From NCBI GenBank assembly GCA_036272815.1, contig DATAYA010000075.1:1-28376 (forward strand): DNA of 28,376 bases, read 5' to 3'. Position 1 is the stretch's first letter; each line of letters opens with the position of its first letter. Both the position numbers and the translations under genes were made by a program. Positions 1 through 7,157 of this stretch are shown here, in pieces. The stretch is from DATAYA01 sp036272815. GTDB lineage: Bacteria > Pseudomonadota > Alphaproteobacteria > Acetobacterales > Acetobacteraceae. The notes beneath the pieces were generated by a model. That model had not been told where the DNA came from. It did not search any database and saw only the letters and a list, made by a program, of their open reading frames with translations.

Positions 1-58
1 GCTGAATCGCCCGCGGTCGTCGTGTTTGCCCTCTCTGCCGGCTGCCCGTGCAGCGGCA

Positions 59-301
59 TCACCACCGCGGCAGTTTCATGAGCATGGCGCCGATCGTCAT
101 GCCGGCCGCCATCAGCGCCGCCCCGACGAGCACCGCCGGCAGATCGCGCCGCCACCAGCCGGCCGCCCCAAGTCGACGCCCGGAGTCCTCCCGTATCTGC
201 GCCCGGAAGTCGGCGATGCGCTGCTCCGTCTCCGCGTTCATCCGGCGCAGCTCGGCGAGAAACCGCTCGCGCGTTTCGGTTACCGGGCGTCCTTCTGTCA
301 T
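59..301 (-). CDS. small single-pass membrane protein, unknown function
   Basis: An 80-residue protein that I do not recognise as a named family. Residues 1-45 are charged and rich in Glu, Arg and Ala and look helical, possibly a short coiled coil. Residues 53-74 form one hydrophobic segment rich in Ala, Gly and Met, followed by a short basic tail (KLPRW), so it is probably anchored in the inner membrane by its C-terminal end. I chose the ATG at 301 because AAGGGG sits 7 bases upstream. The frame stays open further upstream to an ATG at 397, but the extra 32 residues look like translated non-coding sequence and that ATG has no good ribosome site. No neighbour suggests a role. Confidence 0.6.
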   Translation of the reverse strand: MTEGRPVTETRERFLAELRRMNAETEQRIADFRAQIREDSGRRLGAAGWWRRDLPAVLVGAALMAAGMTIGAMLMKLPRW

Positions 302-616
302 GCCGTTACCCCTTGCTCGCCGGCCGCTTCCTTCCTGTCGGCGGCCTTCCTGCGTCTCCCGGGTTGCGCGGCCCAACGTCGCCCCGCTGGACTGCATGGA
401 AGACCGCCCGGCGCTCCTAGGCGCTTGGCGGCGCCACCTGCGGGCACGTTCAACCGGCGATCAAGCCCCATCCCGGCCGCGAATGGCCGCGCGCGAGGGC
501 CGCGCAACCGTTGACAGACCTCGCCCGCCGCCCCAACCGTCATGGGTGCTGATATGTAGGCTAAGAAATCGGTCTACCGGGAAATCTAGCAAAATCAACG
601 CTCTAAGGCCGGTCGG
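302..616. other. gene-free stretch between the small membrane gene and tRNA-Ala
   Basis: I see no convincing gene on either strand. Open frames here read as low-complexity Arg/Pro/Ala protein without recognisable motifs. The part next to the tRNA (about 545-600) is less GC-rich. No clear rho-independent terminator follows the tRNA on the minus strand. Confidence 0.5.
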
Positions 617-692
617 TGGTGGAGCTGAGGGGAATCGAACCCCTGACCTCCTCATTGCGAACGAGGCGCTCTCCCAACTGAGCTACAGCCCC
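617..692 (-). tRNA. tRNA-Ala (anticodon CGC)
   Basis: On the minus strand a full cloverleaf can be drawn: a 7-bp acceptor stem, D arm, a 5-bp anticodon stem with loop TTCGCAA (anticodon CGC, reading GCG), a 5-base variable region, and a 5-bp T arm with loop TTCGATT. The body is 73 bases (692 to 620), and the CCA end is encoded at 619-617. The G3-U70 wobble pair in the acceptor stem, the classic identity element for alanyl-tRNA synthetase, is present and confirms the alanine assignment. GCG is a frequent codon in this GC-rich genome. Confidence 0.97.
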
Positions 693-708
693 GGCCCGGC
701 GGCGGCGG

Positions 709-737
709 AATGTGCGCAGCGCTCCCACCCAAGTCAA
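709..737 (-). promoter_or_regulatory. candidate promoter of tRNA-Ala
   Basis: Reading the minus strand, TTGACT (737-732) and CACATT (714-709) are separated by 17 bases and lie 16 bases before the first base of the tRNA. The -35 box is a 5/6 match to TTGACA; the -10 box is weak (3/6). Position and spacing fit a housekeeping sigma factor. No experimental support is available. Confidence 0.45.
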
Positions 738-763
738 GCGCGACACCAGTCAAGCGCGGCACC
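732..763. repeat. two tandem 16-bp copies carrying a -35-like TTGACT
   Basis: Positions 732-747 and 748-763 are head-to-tail copies of a 16-bp unit that differ at one base (A743 versus G759). On the minus strand each copy carries CGCGCTTGACT, so the proximal copy supplies the -35 box of the tRNA-Ala promoter and the distal copy duplicates it 16 bp upstream. Confidence 0.7.
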
Positions 764-840
764 GGAACCGCGCAAGCACCACGGTTGCACCGCACCGGGG
801 CCGAAGCTAGCTTCCCGCGCCCCCGGCGTACGAGGCTCCG

Positions 841-1158
841 TTGCTCACCGTCCTTTTCAACGTGCTCGAGACGCTGATCCGCCTCTACATCTGGGCGGTG
901 ATTCTCGCCGCCGTGTTCAGCATGCTGCTAGGCTTCGGCGTGCTCGATCGGCGCAACCGCATCGTCTGGTCAATCGGCGATTTCCTGTTCCGGATCACCG
1001 AGCCGGCACTGCGCCCGATCCGCAATTTCCTGCCCAATCTCGGCGGCATCGACATCAGCCCGATGATCCTGATCGTGCTGCTCTGGGCATCGCAGCAGGT
1101 GCTCGCCAGGCTTTATGCGGCGATCGCCTTCGGCTCGTGGAACGCGCTGGTCCTGTGA
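841..1158 (+). CDS. YggT family integral membrane protein
   Basis: A 105-residue protein with two hydrophobic spans (about residues 8-32 and 72-97) linked by a loop containing the family hallmark: FLFRITEPALRPIRNFLP and then GGIDISPMI. This is the YggT repeat, found in bacteria, cyanobacteria and plastids. Members are linked to membrane or osmotic homeostasis and cell shape, but no biochemical activity is agreed. The start is TTG at 841, with GAGG 5 bases upstream. The stop overlaps the folD start (GTGA), so the two are translationally coupled. In many alphaproteobacteria a small DUF167 (YggU) gene sits between yggT and folD; here it is absent. Confidence 0.9.
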   Translation: MLTVLFNVLETLIRLYIWAVILAAVFSMLLGFGVLDRRNRIVWSIGDFLFRITEPALRPIRNFLPNLGGIDISPMILIVLLWASQQVLARLYAAIAFGSWNALVL

Positions 1159-2009
1159 CGGCCCGGCTCTCCGCCCGGATCATCGACGGGCGTGCCGTCG
1201 CCGAGGCGCTGCGGGGCCGTCTGGCGGCCGAGGTCGCGCGCCTGCCGTATCGTCCCGGCCTCGCCGTGGTGCTGGTGGGCGACGACCCGGCGAGCCAGGT
1301 CTATGTCCGCAACAAGGACCGCGCCGCCACCGCCTGCGGGCTCGACGCGCGCACGGTCCGGCTCCCCGCCGGCACCCCGGAGGCGGCGCTGCTGGCAACG
1401 ATCGCCGGTCTCAACGCCGACCGGACCGTGGACGGCATCCTGGTCCAGCTCCCGCTGCCGCCGCAGATCGACGCCGCCGCGGCGATCGCGGCGCTGGACC
1501 CGGCGAAAGACGTGGACGGGCTGCATCCGCTCAACGCCGGGCGGCTCGCAGCGGGGCGGCCCGGCCTGGTGCCCTGCACGCCGCGCGGGGTGATGCGGCT
1601 GCTGGAGGCGGCGGGCACGAGCCTGCGTGGTGTCCGCGCGCTCTTGCTCGGCCGCTCGGTGCTGGTCGGCCGCCCGCTTGCCGCCCTGCTGCTGGCGGCG
1701 GACGCGACGGTGACGCTCGCCCATTCCCGCACCCGCGACCTGCCGGCGGAGTGCCGCCGGGCGGAGGTGCTGATCGCCGCCGCCGGTCGGCCGGCGCTGG
1801 TACGCGGCGACTGGATCGCGCCCGGTGCGACGGTGATCGACGTCGGCATCAACCGGCTTGCGGACGGGCGCCTTGCGGGCGACGTGGCATTCGCGGAGGC
1901 ACTGCCCGTTGCCGGCGCGATAACGCCGGTGCCCGGCGGGGTCGGGCCGATGACGATCGCCTGCCTGATAGAGAACACCGTCCAGGCCGCGCGCGCCCGG
2001 CGCGACTAG
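1155..2009 (+). CDS. folD: bifunctional methylenetetrahydrofolate dehydrogenase / methenyltetrahydrofolate cyclohydrolase
   Basis: FolD interconverts 5,10-methylene-, methenyl- and 10-formyl-tetrahydrofolate with NADP in the cytoplasm, supplying one-carbon units for purines and formyl-Met. The 284-residue length is normal. Visible hallmarks are the catalytic YVRNK motif (Tyr50, Lys54), GILVQLPLP, KDVDGLHPLN, the PCTPRG segment, GRSVLVGRP of the NADP-binding Rossmann domain, and the C-terminal PGGVGPMT. The GTG at 1155 was chosen because it overlaps the yggT stop by 4 bases and gives the usual N-terminus (ARIIDGRAVA). The frame is open far upstream, but that region covers yggT and the tRNA. 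The gene ends 6 bp from the convergent SDHAF4-like gene, leaving no room for a separate terminator. Confidence 0.97.
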   Translation: MTARLSARIIDGRAVAEALRGRLAAEVARLPYRPGLAVVLVGDDPASQVYVRNKDRAATACGLDARTVRLPAGTPEAALLATIAGLNADRTVDGILVQLPLPPQIDAAAAIAALDPAKDVDGLHPLNAGRLAAGRPGLVPCTPRGVMRLLEAAGTSLRGVRALLLGRSVLVGRPLAALLLAADATVTLAHSRTRDLPAECRRAEVLIAAAGRPALVRGDWIAPGATVIDVGINRLADGRLAGDVAFAEALPVAGAITPVPGGVGPMTIACLIENTVQAARARRD

Positions 2010-2015
2010 GCTGGC

Positions 2016-2165
2016 TCAGAAGTCGATGCAGCGTCCCTTGCGTTCCCAGTCACCGTACCGCGTCGGCTCCGGCCCTGGCGGGCCGCCGATTTCCTTCGGC
2101 TTTTCGACCGCGGGAGCGGGCGGTCTGGGGTCGGCTGGCGGGGCTGCCTCGTCGGTGTCCTTCAT
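2016..2165 (-). CDS. SDHAF4 / DUF1674 family succinate dehydrogenase assembly factor
   Basis: A 49-residue protein whose C-terminal half carries the family signature KEIGGPPGPEPTRYGDWERK and ends GRCIDF. In mitochondria the homologue SDHAF4 binds the FAD-loaded flavoprotein subunit of succinate dehydrogenase before complex assembly; the bacterial role is inferred from homology. The N-terminal 22 residues are Pro/Ala-rich and probably disordered. The ATG at 2165 gives the compact form; no strong ribosome site is visible and an upstream start cannot be excluded. Only 27 bp separate it from the divergent glycosyltransferase, so at least one promoter must lie inside coding sequence. Confidence 0.85.
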   Translation of the reverse strand: MKDTDEAAPPADPRPPAPAVEKPKEIGGPPGPEPTRYGDWERKGRCIDF

Positions 2166-2192
2166 GGCGTTCAGATAGGGACGGCCGCGCCG

Positions 2193-3191
2193 ATGCGCAT
2201 CAGTCTTTTCGTGCCGCCCCTCGCCGCGGACCCGCTCGGGGGTGGCCATGCCTATGATCGCCGCCTGTTGGCGGCACTGCGCGCTGCCGGTCATGCGGCG
2301 GACGCGGTCGCCGTGACCGATGCGCAGGCGGCCTGGGATGCACTTGCCCCCGATGCCGTGCCGGTGATCGACGGGATGTGCCTGCCCGCCTTCGCGCCGC
2401 TGCTGCCCGTGCTGGGCGAACGCCGCGCAGTCGGGCTCCTCCACCATGCGGCGCCGGTGTTCCACCTGCCCCCCGAAGCCCGCGAGGACGCCCGCGCCGC
2501 CCAGCGCCGGCTGCTCCGGGCCCTGCCGCGCGTGGTTGCGACCTCAGCGGCGACGGAAAAGAAACTGGTCGAGGCGTTCGGTGTCGCCCCCGCCCGCATC
2601 GCCGTCGTCGCCCCGGGTGCCGACGACCTGGCGCGCAGCACGGGCTCGGGCGGCCCTGGATGCGCGCTTCTCTCGGTCGGCGCGCTGGTCCCGCGGAAGG
2701 GTCACGACGTGCTGCTGCGGGCGCTCGCGCGGCTGTTCGACCTCGACTGGCATCTGACCATCGCCGGAGACGAACGCCGCGACCCCGAGACTGTCGGCGC
2801 GCTCGCTGCCCTCGCGGCCGAGCCCGGCCTCGCCGGCCGCGTCACCTTCGCCGGCGCCCCGGATCCGGCCACACTGGAGACGCTATGGCGCGGCGCGGAC
2901 GTGTTCGCGCTGGCGACGCGGTGGGAGGCGACGGGGGCCGCGATCACCGAGGCACTGCGCCGCGGCCTGCCGGTCGCGGTCACGGAATGGGGCGGGGCGG
3001 CGGCGATGGTGCCGCCCGAGGCGGGCGTGGTGGCGCCGCTCGACGACGCCGACCAGCTCTCCAAGGCGCTGCGGCGGCTCATCTTCGACGTCCCCCTGCG
3101 CCGCGACATCGCGGACGCGGCGTGGCAGGCGGGCCAGCACCTGCCGTCCTGGGCCGCGCAGGCCAACGCCTTCGCCACCGCCATCGCGTGA
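2193..3191 (+). CDS. glycosyltransferase family 4 protein
   Basis: A 332-residue GT-B fold transferase. The N-terminal domain begins MRISLFVPPLAADPLGGG, the usual glycine-rich start of family 4. The C-terminal donor-binding domain starts near residue 155 (LLSVGALVPRKGHDVLLRAL), continues with LTIAGDERRDP, and contains the E-x7-E type segment EATGAAITEALRRGLPVAVTE that contacts the nucleotide sugar. The donor and acceptor sugars cannot be read from sequence. The protein has no membrane span and is probably cytoplasmic or peripheral. Its stop overlaps the GTG start of the next gene (GTGA), followed closely by otnK and a dedA gene, so the four are likely co-transcribed. Confidence 0.88.
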   Translation: MRISLFVPPLAADPLGGGHAYDRRLLAALRAAGHAADAVAVTDAQAAWDALAPDAVPVIDGMCLPAFAPLLPVLGERRAVGLLHHAAPVFHLPPEAREDARAAQRRLLRALPRVVATSAATEKKLVEAFGVAPARIAVVAPGADDLARSTGSGGPGCALLSVGALVPRKGHDVLLRALARLFDLDWHLTIAGDERRDPETVGALAALAAEPGLAGRVTFAGAPDPATLETLWRGADVFALATRWEATGAAITEALRRGLPVAVTEWGGAAAMVPPEAGVVAPLDDADQLSKALRRLIFDVPLRRDIADAAWQAGQHLPSWAAQANAFATAIA

Positions 3192-3994
3192 CCGGACCCG
3201 ACCCGGCGGCCTTCGACGCCGCCGCGCGCAGCGAGGCGCTCGCGGCGGCGCTCACGACGCTCCTGCCGGCAAGGCCGCGCCTGCTCGACATCGCACCCGG
3301 CAGCCTCGGCCTGTTCCGCTGGCTGGCGCCGCGTCTCGCGCGCCCGCAGGCCTGGAGCTTTGTCGCCGAGGACACCGATGCGCTGGACGAGGCTTTGGTG
3401 GTCACCGCGCGCTGGGCCGAGCGGCGTGGCTGGACCGCGACCTTTCCGGCGCGGGCGATGCTGCTGCACACGCCGCAAGGCGCGTGGCGCATCACCGGCC
3501 TGCTCGGCGACGCGCTGGACCGTCTGGCCCGGACGGACGCCGATGCCATCGTCTCGACCGGACCGCTGCCGTCCGCGGCGCATCTAGCGACCGAGATCGC
3601 AAGGCTCGGCGTCCCGCTGCTCGCGACGCTGATCCCGGACGGGCGGGGCCGCTGGCGGCCCGGCCATCCCGCCGACGCTGCCGTGCTCGGCGCGTCGCGG
3701 CGCGCGGCCGGCGTGTCGGCGAGGCTGCCGCGTCTGCTGGCGGCCGAGGGCCTGCTTGTGCGCACCGCGCCCACCGACTGGCGCGTGGGTGCCGGCGCGC
3801 TGACGATGCTCGACGCGCTGGTGGCGGAGACGGCCGAGGCGGCGCTCGGGGCGCGGCCTGGCACCGGCGTGCGCATCGCGGCATGGCGGGCGGCGCGGCG
3901 GCGGCAGGCGCTGGTCGGGCGGCTTGCCATCACCGTCGGCCACCGCGACATTCTCGCATTCCCCGCCAGTCTTGCCATTCCTGGAGGACGCTGA
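3188..3994 (+). CDS. class I SAM-dependent methyltransferase-like protein
   Basis: A 268-residue protein translated from the GTG at 3188, which overlaps the glycosyltransferase stop by 4 bases. Residues 34-50 hold a motif-I-like segment (LLDIAPGSLGLFRWLAP) after a short helix, then an acidic strand end (FVAEDTDALDEAL) at the place expected for motif II, as in Rossmann methyltransferases. The glycine pattern of motif I is degraded: the last Gly of D-x-G-x-G-x-G is Leu. SAM binding is therefore likely but not certain. The N-terminal half fits the methyltransferase fold; the C-terminal third (GRLAITVGHRDILAFPASLA) is not something I can assign. Close coupling to the glycosyltransferase suggests a shared product, possibly a methylated sugar or glycolipid (inference). 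Confidence 0.7.
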   Translation: MTGPDPAAFDAAARSEALAAALTTLLPARPRLLDIAPGSLGLFRWLAPRLARPQAWSFVAEDTDALDEALVVTARWAERRGWTATFPARAMLLHTPQGAWRITGLLGDALDRLARTDADAIVSTGPLPSAAHLATEIARLGVPLLATLIPDGRGRWRPGHPADAAVLGASRRAAGVSARLPRLLAAEGLLVRTAPTDWRVGAGALTMLDALVAETAEAALGARPGTGVRIAAWRAARRRQALVGRLAITVGHRDILAFPASLAIPGGR

Positions 3995-3997
3995 CCC

Positions 3998-5263
3998 ATG
4001 CCGCTGCTCGGCGCCATCGCCGACGATTTCACCGGTGCAACCGACCTTGCCGCCATGCTGGTGGGCCGCGGCATGAGCACGGTGCAGCTCATCGGCGTGC
4101 CCGGCGCCACGGACCCGGTGCCGGACACGGCCGCGATCGTGGTGGCGCTGAAGTCGCGCACCGCGCCGGCCGCCGAGGCGGTCGCCGACAGCCTCGCCGC
4201 CCTGGCCTGGCTGCGCCGCGCCGGCTGCCGGCAGTTCCTGTTCAAATACTGCTCGACCTTCGACAGTACCGAGGCGGGCAACATCGGGCCCGTCGCCGAC
4301 GCGCTCCTCGCGGCGCTCGACGGCGGCTTCGCGCTGGCATGTCCGGCCTTCCCGACCAATGCGCGCACCGTCTATCTCGGCCACCTCTTCGTCGGCGGCG
4401 CGCTGCTCTCCGAGAGCGGGATGGAGCACCATCCGCTGACGCCGATGACGGACGCCAACCTCGTCCGCGTGCTCGGCCGGCAGACCGACGGCACAGTGGG
4501 CCTGGTGCCGTTCCCGACCGTCGAGCGCGGCCCCGCCGCCATCCGCGACGCGATGACGGCGCTCGCCGAACAGGGCCGGCGCTATGCCATCGTCGATGCC
4601 GTGACCGACGCGCATCTGCTCGCGATCGGGCAGGCCGCTTCGCAGCACGCGCTCATCACCGGCGGCTCCGGAATCGCGATGGGCCTGCCCGAGAATTTTC
4701 GACGTGCCGGCCTGCTGTCCCCGGATGCGGACGCTGGCGCACTGCCGGCGGTGGCGGGAGCGGCGGCCGTGCTCGCCGGCTCCTGCTCGCGGGCGACGCT
4801 GCGTCAGGTCGCGATCGCGCGCGAGACGGTGCCCACTCTGGAACTCGATCCGCTCGCGACGCCGGATTCAGCCGCCCTGGCGCGGAGTGCGCTCGACTGG
4901 ACCGACGGCAAGCTCGGGCAGACGCCGGTGGTGATCGCCGCCTCCGCCCCGCCCGACCGGGTCGCGGCGTTGCAGACGCGGCTCGGGCGGGAGGCGGCCG
5001 GCGCGCTCGTGGAGCGGGCGCTCGCCGCGATTGCGCAGGGGCTGGTCGAGCGCGGCGTTCGGCGGCTGGTGGTGGCCGGCGGCGAGACCTCGGGTGCGGC
5101 GGTCTCGGCCCTCGGCGTCAGGCGGCTGCGGATCGGCGCCGAGATCGACCCCGGCGTGCCCTGGACCTTCGCGGAGGGAGACGGGCCGGCGCTCAGGCTT
5201 GCGCTCAAGTCGGGCAATTTCGGCGCACCCGATTTCTTCATCAAGGCATTTACGACCGGCTGA
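3998..5263 (+). CDS. otnK: 3-oxo-tetronate kinase, four-carbon acid sugar kinase family
   Basis: A 421-residue protein of the DUF1537 family with the OtnK N-terminus LGAIADDFTGATDLAAMLV, where the DDxTG motif binds the sugar acid. It also has the mid-protein signature HPLTPMTDANLVRVL and the nucleotide-binding C-terminal half with VVAGGETSGA and KSGNFG. OtnK phosphorylates 3-oxo-tetronates for aldol cleavage by OtnC. The length is normal and no key motif is missing. The ATG is preceded by GGAGG and lies 3 bases after the methyltransferase stop. OtnC, OtnI, a tetronate dehydrogenase or a transporter are not seen in this window, so the substrate could also be another acid sugar of the DUF1537 family, such as a threonate- or erythronate-type acid. 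Confidence 0.9.
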   Translation: MPLLGAIADDFTGATDLAAMLVGRGMSTVQLIGVPGATDPVPDTAAIVVALKSRTAPAAEAVADSLAALAWLRRAGCRQFLFKYCSTFDSTEAGNIGPVADALLAALDGGFALACPAFPTNARTVYLGHLFVGGALLSESGMEHHPLTPMTDANLVRVLGRQTDGTVGLVPFPTVERGPAAIRDAMTALAEQGRRYAIVDAVTDAHLLAIGQAASQHALITGGSGIAMGLPENFRRAGLLSPDADAGALPAVAGAAAVLAGSCSRATLRQVAIARETVPTLELDPLATPDSAALARSALDWTDGKLGQTPVVIAASAPPDRVAALQTRLGREAAGALVERALAAIAQGLVERGVRRLVVAGGETSGAAVSALGVRRLRIGAEIDPGVPWTFAEGDGPALRLALKSGNFGAPDFFIKAFTTG

Positions 5264-5296
5264 TCGGACGACGACGGGGCGACAGGGGAGGGGCGG

Positions 5297-5926
5297 GTGC
5301 TCGGCAAGGCGATTGGCGGCGTCGGCGCGTGGATCGCGGGCGCGATCTCGGCGATGGGCTACGGCGGCATCGTGCTGCTGATGGCGATCGAGAGCGCCTG
5401 CATCCCGCTGCCCTCGGAAGTCATCATGCCGTTCGCGGGTTATCTGGTCTCGACCGGGCGGTTCAATCTCTGGCTGGCGGCGACGGCCGGCGCATTCGGC
5501 TCCTGCGTGGGCTCCGCGGTTGCTTACGCCGCCGGGTTCTACGGCGGCCGGCCCTTTGTGCTGCACTGGGGGCGCTACGTGCTGCTCAGCCCCGAGGATC
5601 TGGGCCGGGCGGAGCGCTTCTTCGACCGGTTCGGCGCACCCGCCGTCCTGATCGGACGCGTGCTGCCGGTGATCCGCACCTTCATCGCGCTGCCGGCCGG
5701 CATCGCGCGGATGCCGCATCTGCGGTTCCAGATCTATACCTTTGTTGGCTCCTGGCCGTGGTGCTTCGGGCTCGCCTATGTCGGGTACGTGCTGGGCCGC
5801 CGCTGGGACACCGATCCGCGCCTGCACGCGATCATGCAGCGGCTCGACCTCGTCGTGGTGGCGCTAGTGGTGCTGGCGGTCGCGTGGTTCTTGATGCGGC
5901 GGGTACGGCGGCGCCGGGCGGCGTAA
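5297..5926 (+). CDS. DedA family membrane protein
   Basis: A 209-residue polytopic inner-membrane protein of the DedA/VTT (SNARE-associated) family. DedA proteins act in membrane homeostasis; recent work connects some members to recycling of undecaprenyl phosphate or phosphatidylethanolamine, but the exact role of this one is open. Seen here: the re-entrant signature ESACIPLPSEVIMPFAGYLV near residues 31-50, a Gly-rich helix (GSCVGSAVAYAAGFYGG), the conserved FDRFGAPAVLIGRVLPVIRT segment with its catalytic-type Arg residues, and two C-terminal spans ending in a basic tail. The GTG at 5297 has AGGGGAGG just upstream. It is probably the last gene of the transferase-kinase run and ends 4 bp from a convergent glycosyltransferase. 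Confidence 0.93.
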   Translation: MLGKAIGGVGAWIAGAISAMGYGGIVLLMAIESACIPLPSEVIMPFAGYLVSTGRFNLWLAATAGAFGSCVGSAVAYAAGFYGGRPFVLHWGRYVLLSPEDLGRAERFFDRFGAPAVLIGRVLPVIRTFIALPAGIARMPHLRFQIYTFVGSWPWCFGLAYVGYVLGRRWDTDPRLHAIMQRLDLVVVALVVLAVAWFLMRRVRRRRAA

Positions 5927-5930
5927 CCGT

Positions 5931-7157
5931 TCAAGCCGCTCGATCCACCCCCGCTCCGATCTGCGCCGCGATCGCCTCCAGCCGCGCCAGGATGCGCAGG
6001 CCCACCGCCCGGTCGGAGTAGCCGAGCCGCACCTCACGCCGCCCCCGCATCGCCCGCGCGCGGGCGGCGTCGGGATCCGCGATCGCCGCGCGCACCAGTT
6101 CCGCCGCGTGCGCCACGTCCGGCTCCGCCCAGTGCTGGCCTGCGGCGTGCGGATACGCGCCCTCCGCCACCGCGACGAGGTCGTGCCGCACCAGAGCCGC
6201 GTTCGCCTCGGTCATGAAGTCGAGATTGCCCGACCAGCCGGTGCCGAGTGCCAGCCGCCCGAGCGCCATCGCCTCGCCGAGCCCGCGGCCGAAGCCCTCG
6301 GCCCGGTGCAGCGAGACGAAGCAGTCGCAGGCGGCGATCAGGCTGCGCATCTCGGAGGCGGCCAGCGGCGCGCCGATCACCACCGCCTCGGGCACCCGCT
6401 CCCGCAGCTCCGCCGCCCACGGCTCGGCCGCCGCGTCGCCCTCCTTGACCTTCAGCACGAGCTGGATGTCGGCGAACGGGTCGGCCCCGCGCAGCGCATC
6501 CCAGAGTGCCAGCACCGCCTCGGGGTTCTTGCGCGCGGCGTGGGAGGTGAGGTCGACGGCGGCGAGCATCGCGAAGGCGGATTCGCGGATGCCGAAATGC
6601 CGCCGCGGCAGCAGATAGCCCGGCGGCGGCTCGACCGGCTGCCCGATCGGCACGCTCTCGATGCCGGCCGTGAGCAGCGCCGATCCGATGAAGCCCGACA
6701 GCGCCCAGACCTCGTCGAAGCCGCGCAGCCGCGCCGCCCACGGCTCGGGATAGCGTGGCAGCTCCCAGGCCGGGACGATGACGTTGTGGCCGCCGCCGAA
6801 CGCCTGCCCGAGCTGCTCGAGCCGCTCGCGGGCGCGGTCGATCTCGTCGCCGTTGAGGTGGAAGACGCGGATGCCGTCGCCGAGCGCGCGGGTCTCGCGC
6901 GGATCGACCAGGGTCAGGTGCTCGGGGTCGGTGCGCGCGGCGTGGCCGAAGATGTCGAGCACCCGCGGCGCGAGCCCGGCCGCGACGCAGGCGCGCACAT
7001 GGCTGCGGAGCTGCTCGCCCATGCCGACGGTCGCGAACGGGTGGCCTATGAGCGTGAGCGGCAATTCGGCGACGTCTCGAACGCGCGCGGGAGACGCGGG
7101 CAGGCTCCGCTCCGGCGGTCGCGCCGGCGGGCGGCGGCGGGAGGCGGCCGGCTTCAC
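5931..7157 (-). CDS. glycosyltransferase family 4 (group 1) protein
   Basis: A 408-residue cytoplasmic transferase. The first 35 residues are basic and Pro/Arg-rich. The fold then begins PLTLIGHPFATVGMGEQLRS, a start seen in family 4 enzymes acting on polysaccharide. The donor-binding half contains LKVKEGDAAAEP and the EGFGRGLGEAMALGRLALGT segment with two spaced Glu residues, followed by TGWSGNLDFM. The GTG at 7157 overlaps the stop of the upstream fusion gene (GTGA); a TTG six bases further upstream is an alternative. The two genes form one minus-strand unit, so this enzyme probably adds sugars to the same surface glycan as its partner. Substrates cannot be read from the sequence. Confidence 0.88.
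   Translation of the reverse strand: MKPAASRRRPPARPPERSLPASPARVRDVAELPLTLIGHPFATVGMGEQLRSHVRACVAAGLAPRVLDIFGHAARTDPEHLTLVDPRETRALGDGIRVFHLNGDEIDRARERLEQLGQAFGGGHNVIVPAWELPRYPEPWAARLRGFDEVWALSGFIGSALLTAGIESVPIGQPVEPPPGYLLPRRHFGIRESAFAMLAAVDLTSHAARKNPEAVLALWDALRGADPFADIQLVLKVKEGDAAAEPWAAELRERVPEAVVIGAPLAASEMRSLIAACDCFVSLHRAEGFGRGLGEAMALGRLALGTGWSGNLDFMTEANAALVRHDLVAVAEGAYPHAAGQHWAEPDVAHAAELVRAAIADPDAARARAMRGRREVRLGYSDRAVGLRILARLEAIAAQIGAGVDRAA

Noticed and set aside
511..516. Perfect TTGACA on the plus strand
   Set aside because: No -10 box at 16-18 bases (the sequence there is GC-rich), and no gene starts downstream on that strand before yggT.
3484..6021. Very long plus-strand open frame (845 codons) across the methyltransferase, kinase and DedA genes
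   Set aside because: Low-complexity Arg/Ala/Gly protein with no motifs; it shadows three well-supported genes in another frame, as expected at 70% G+C.
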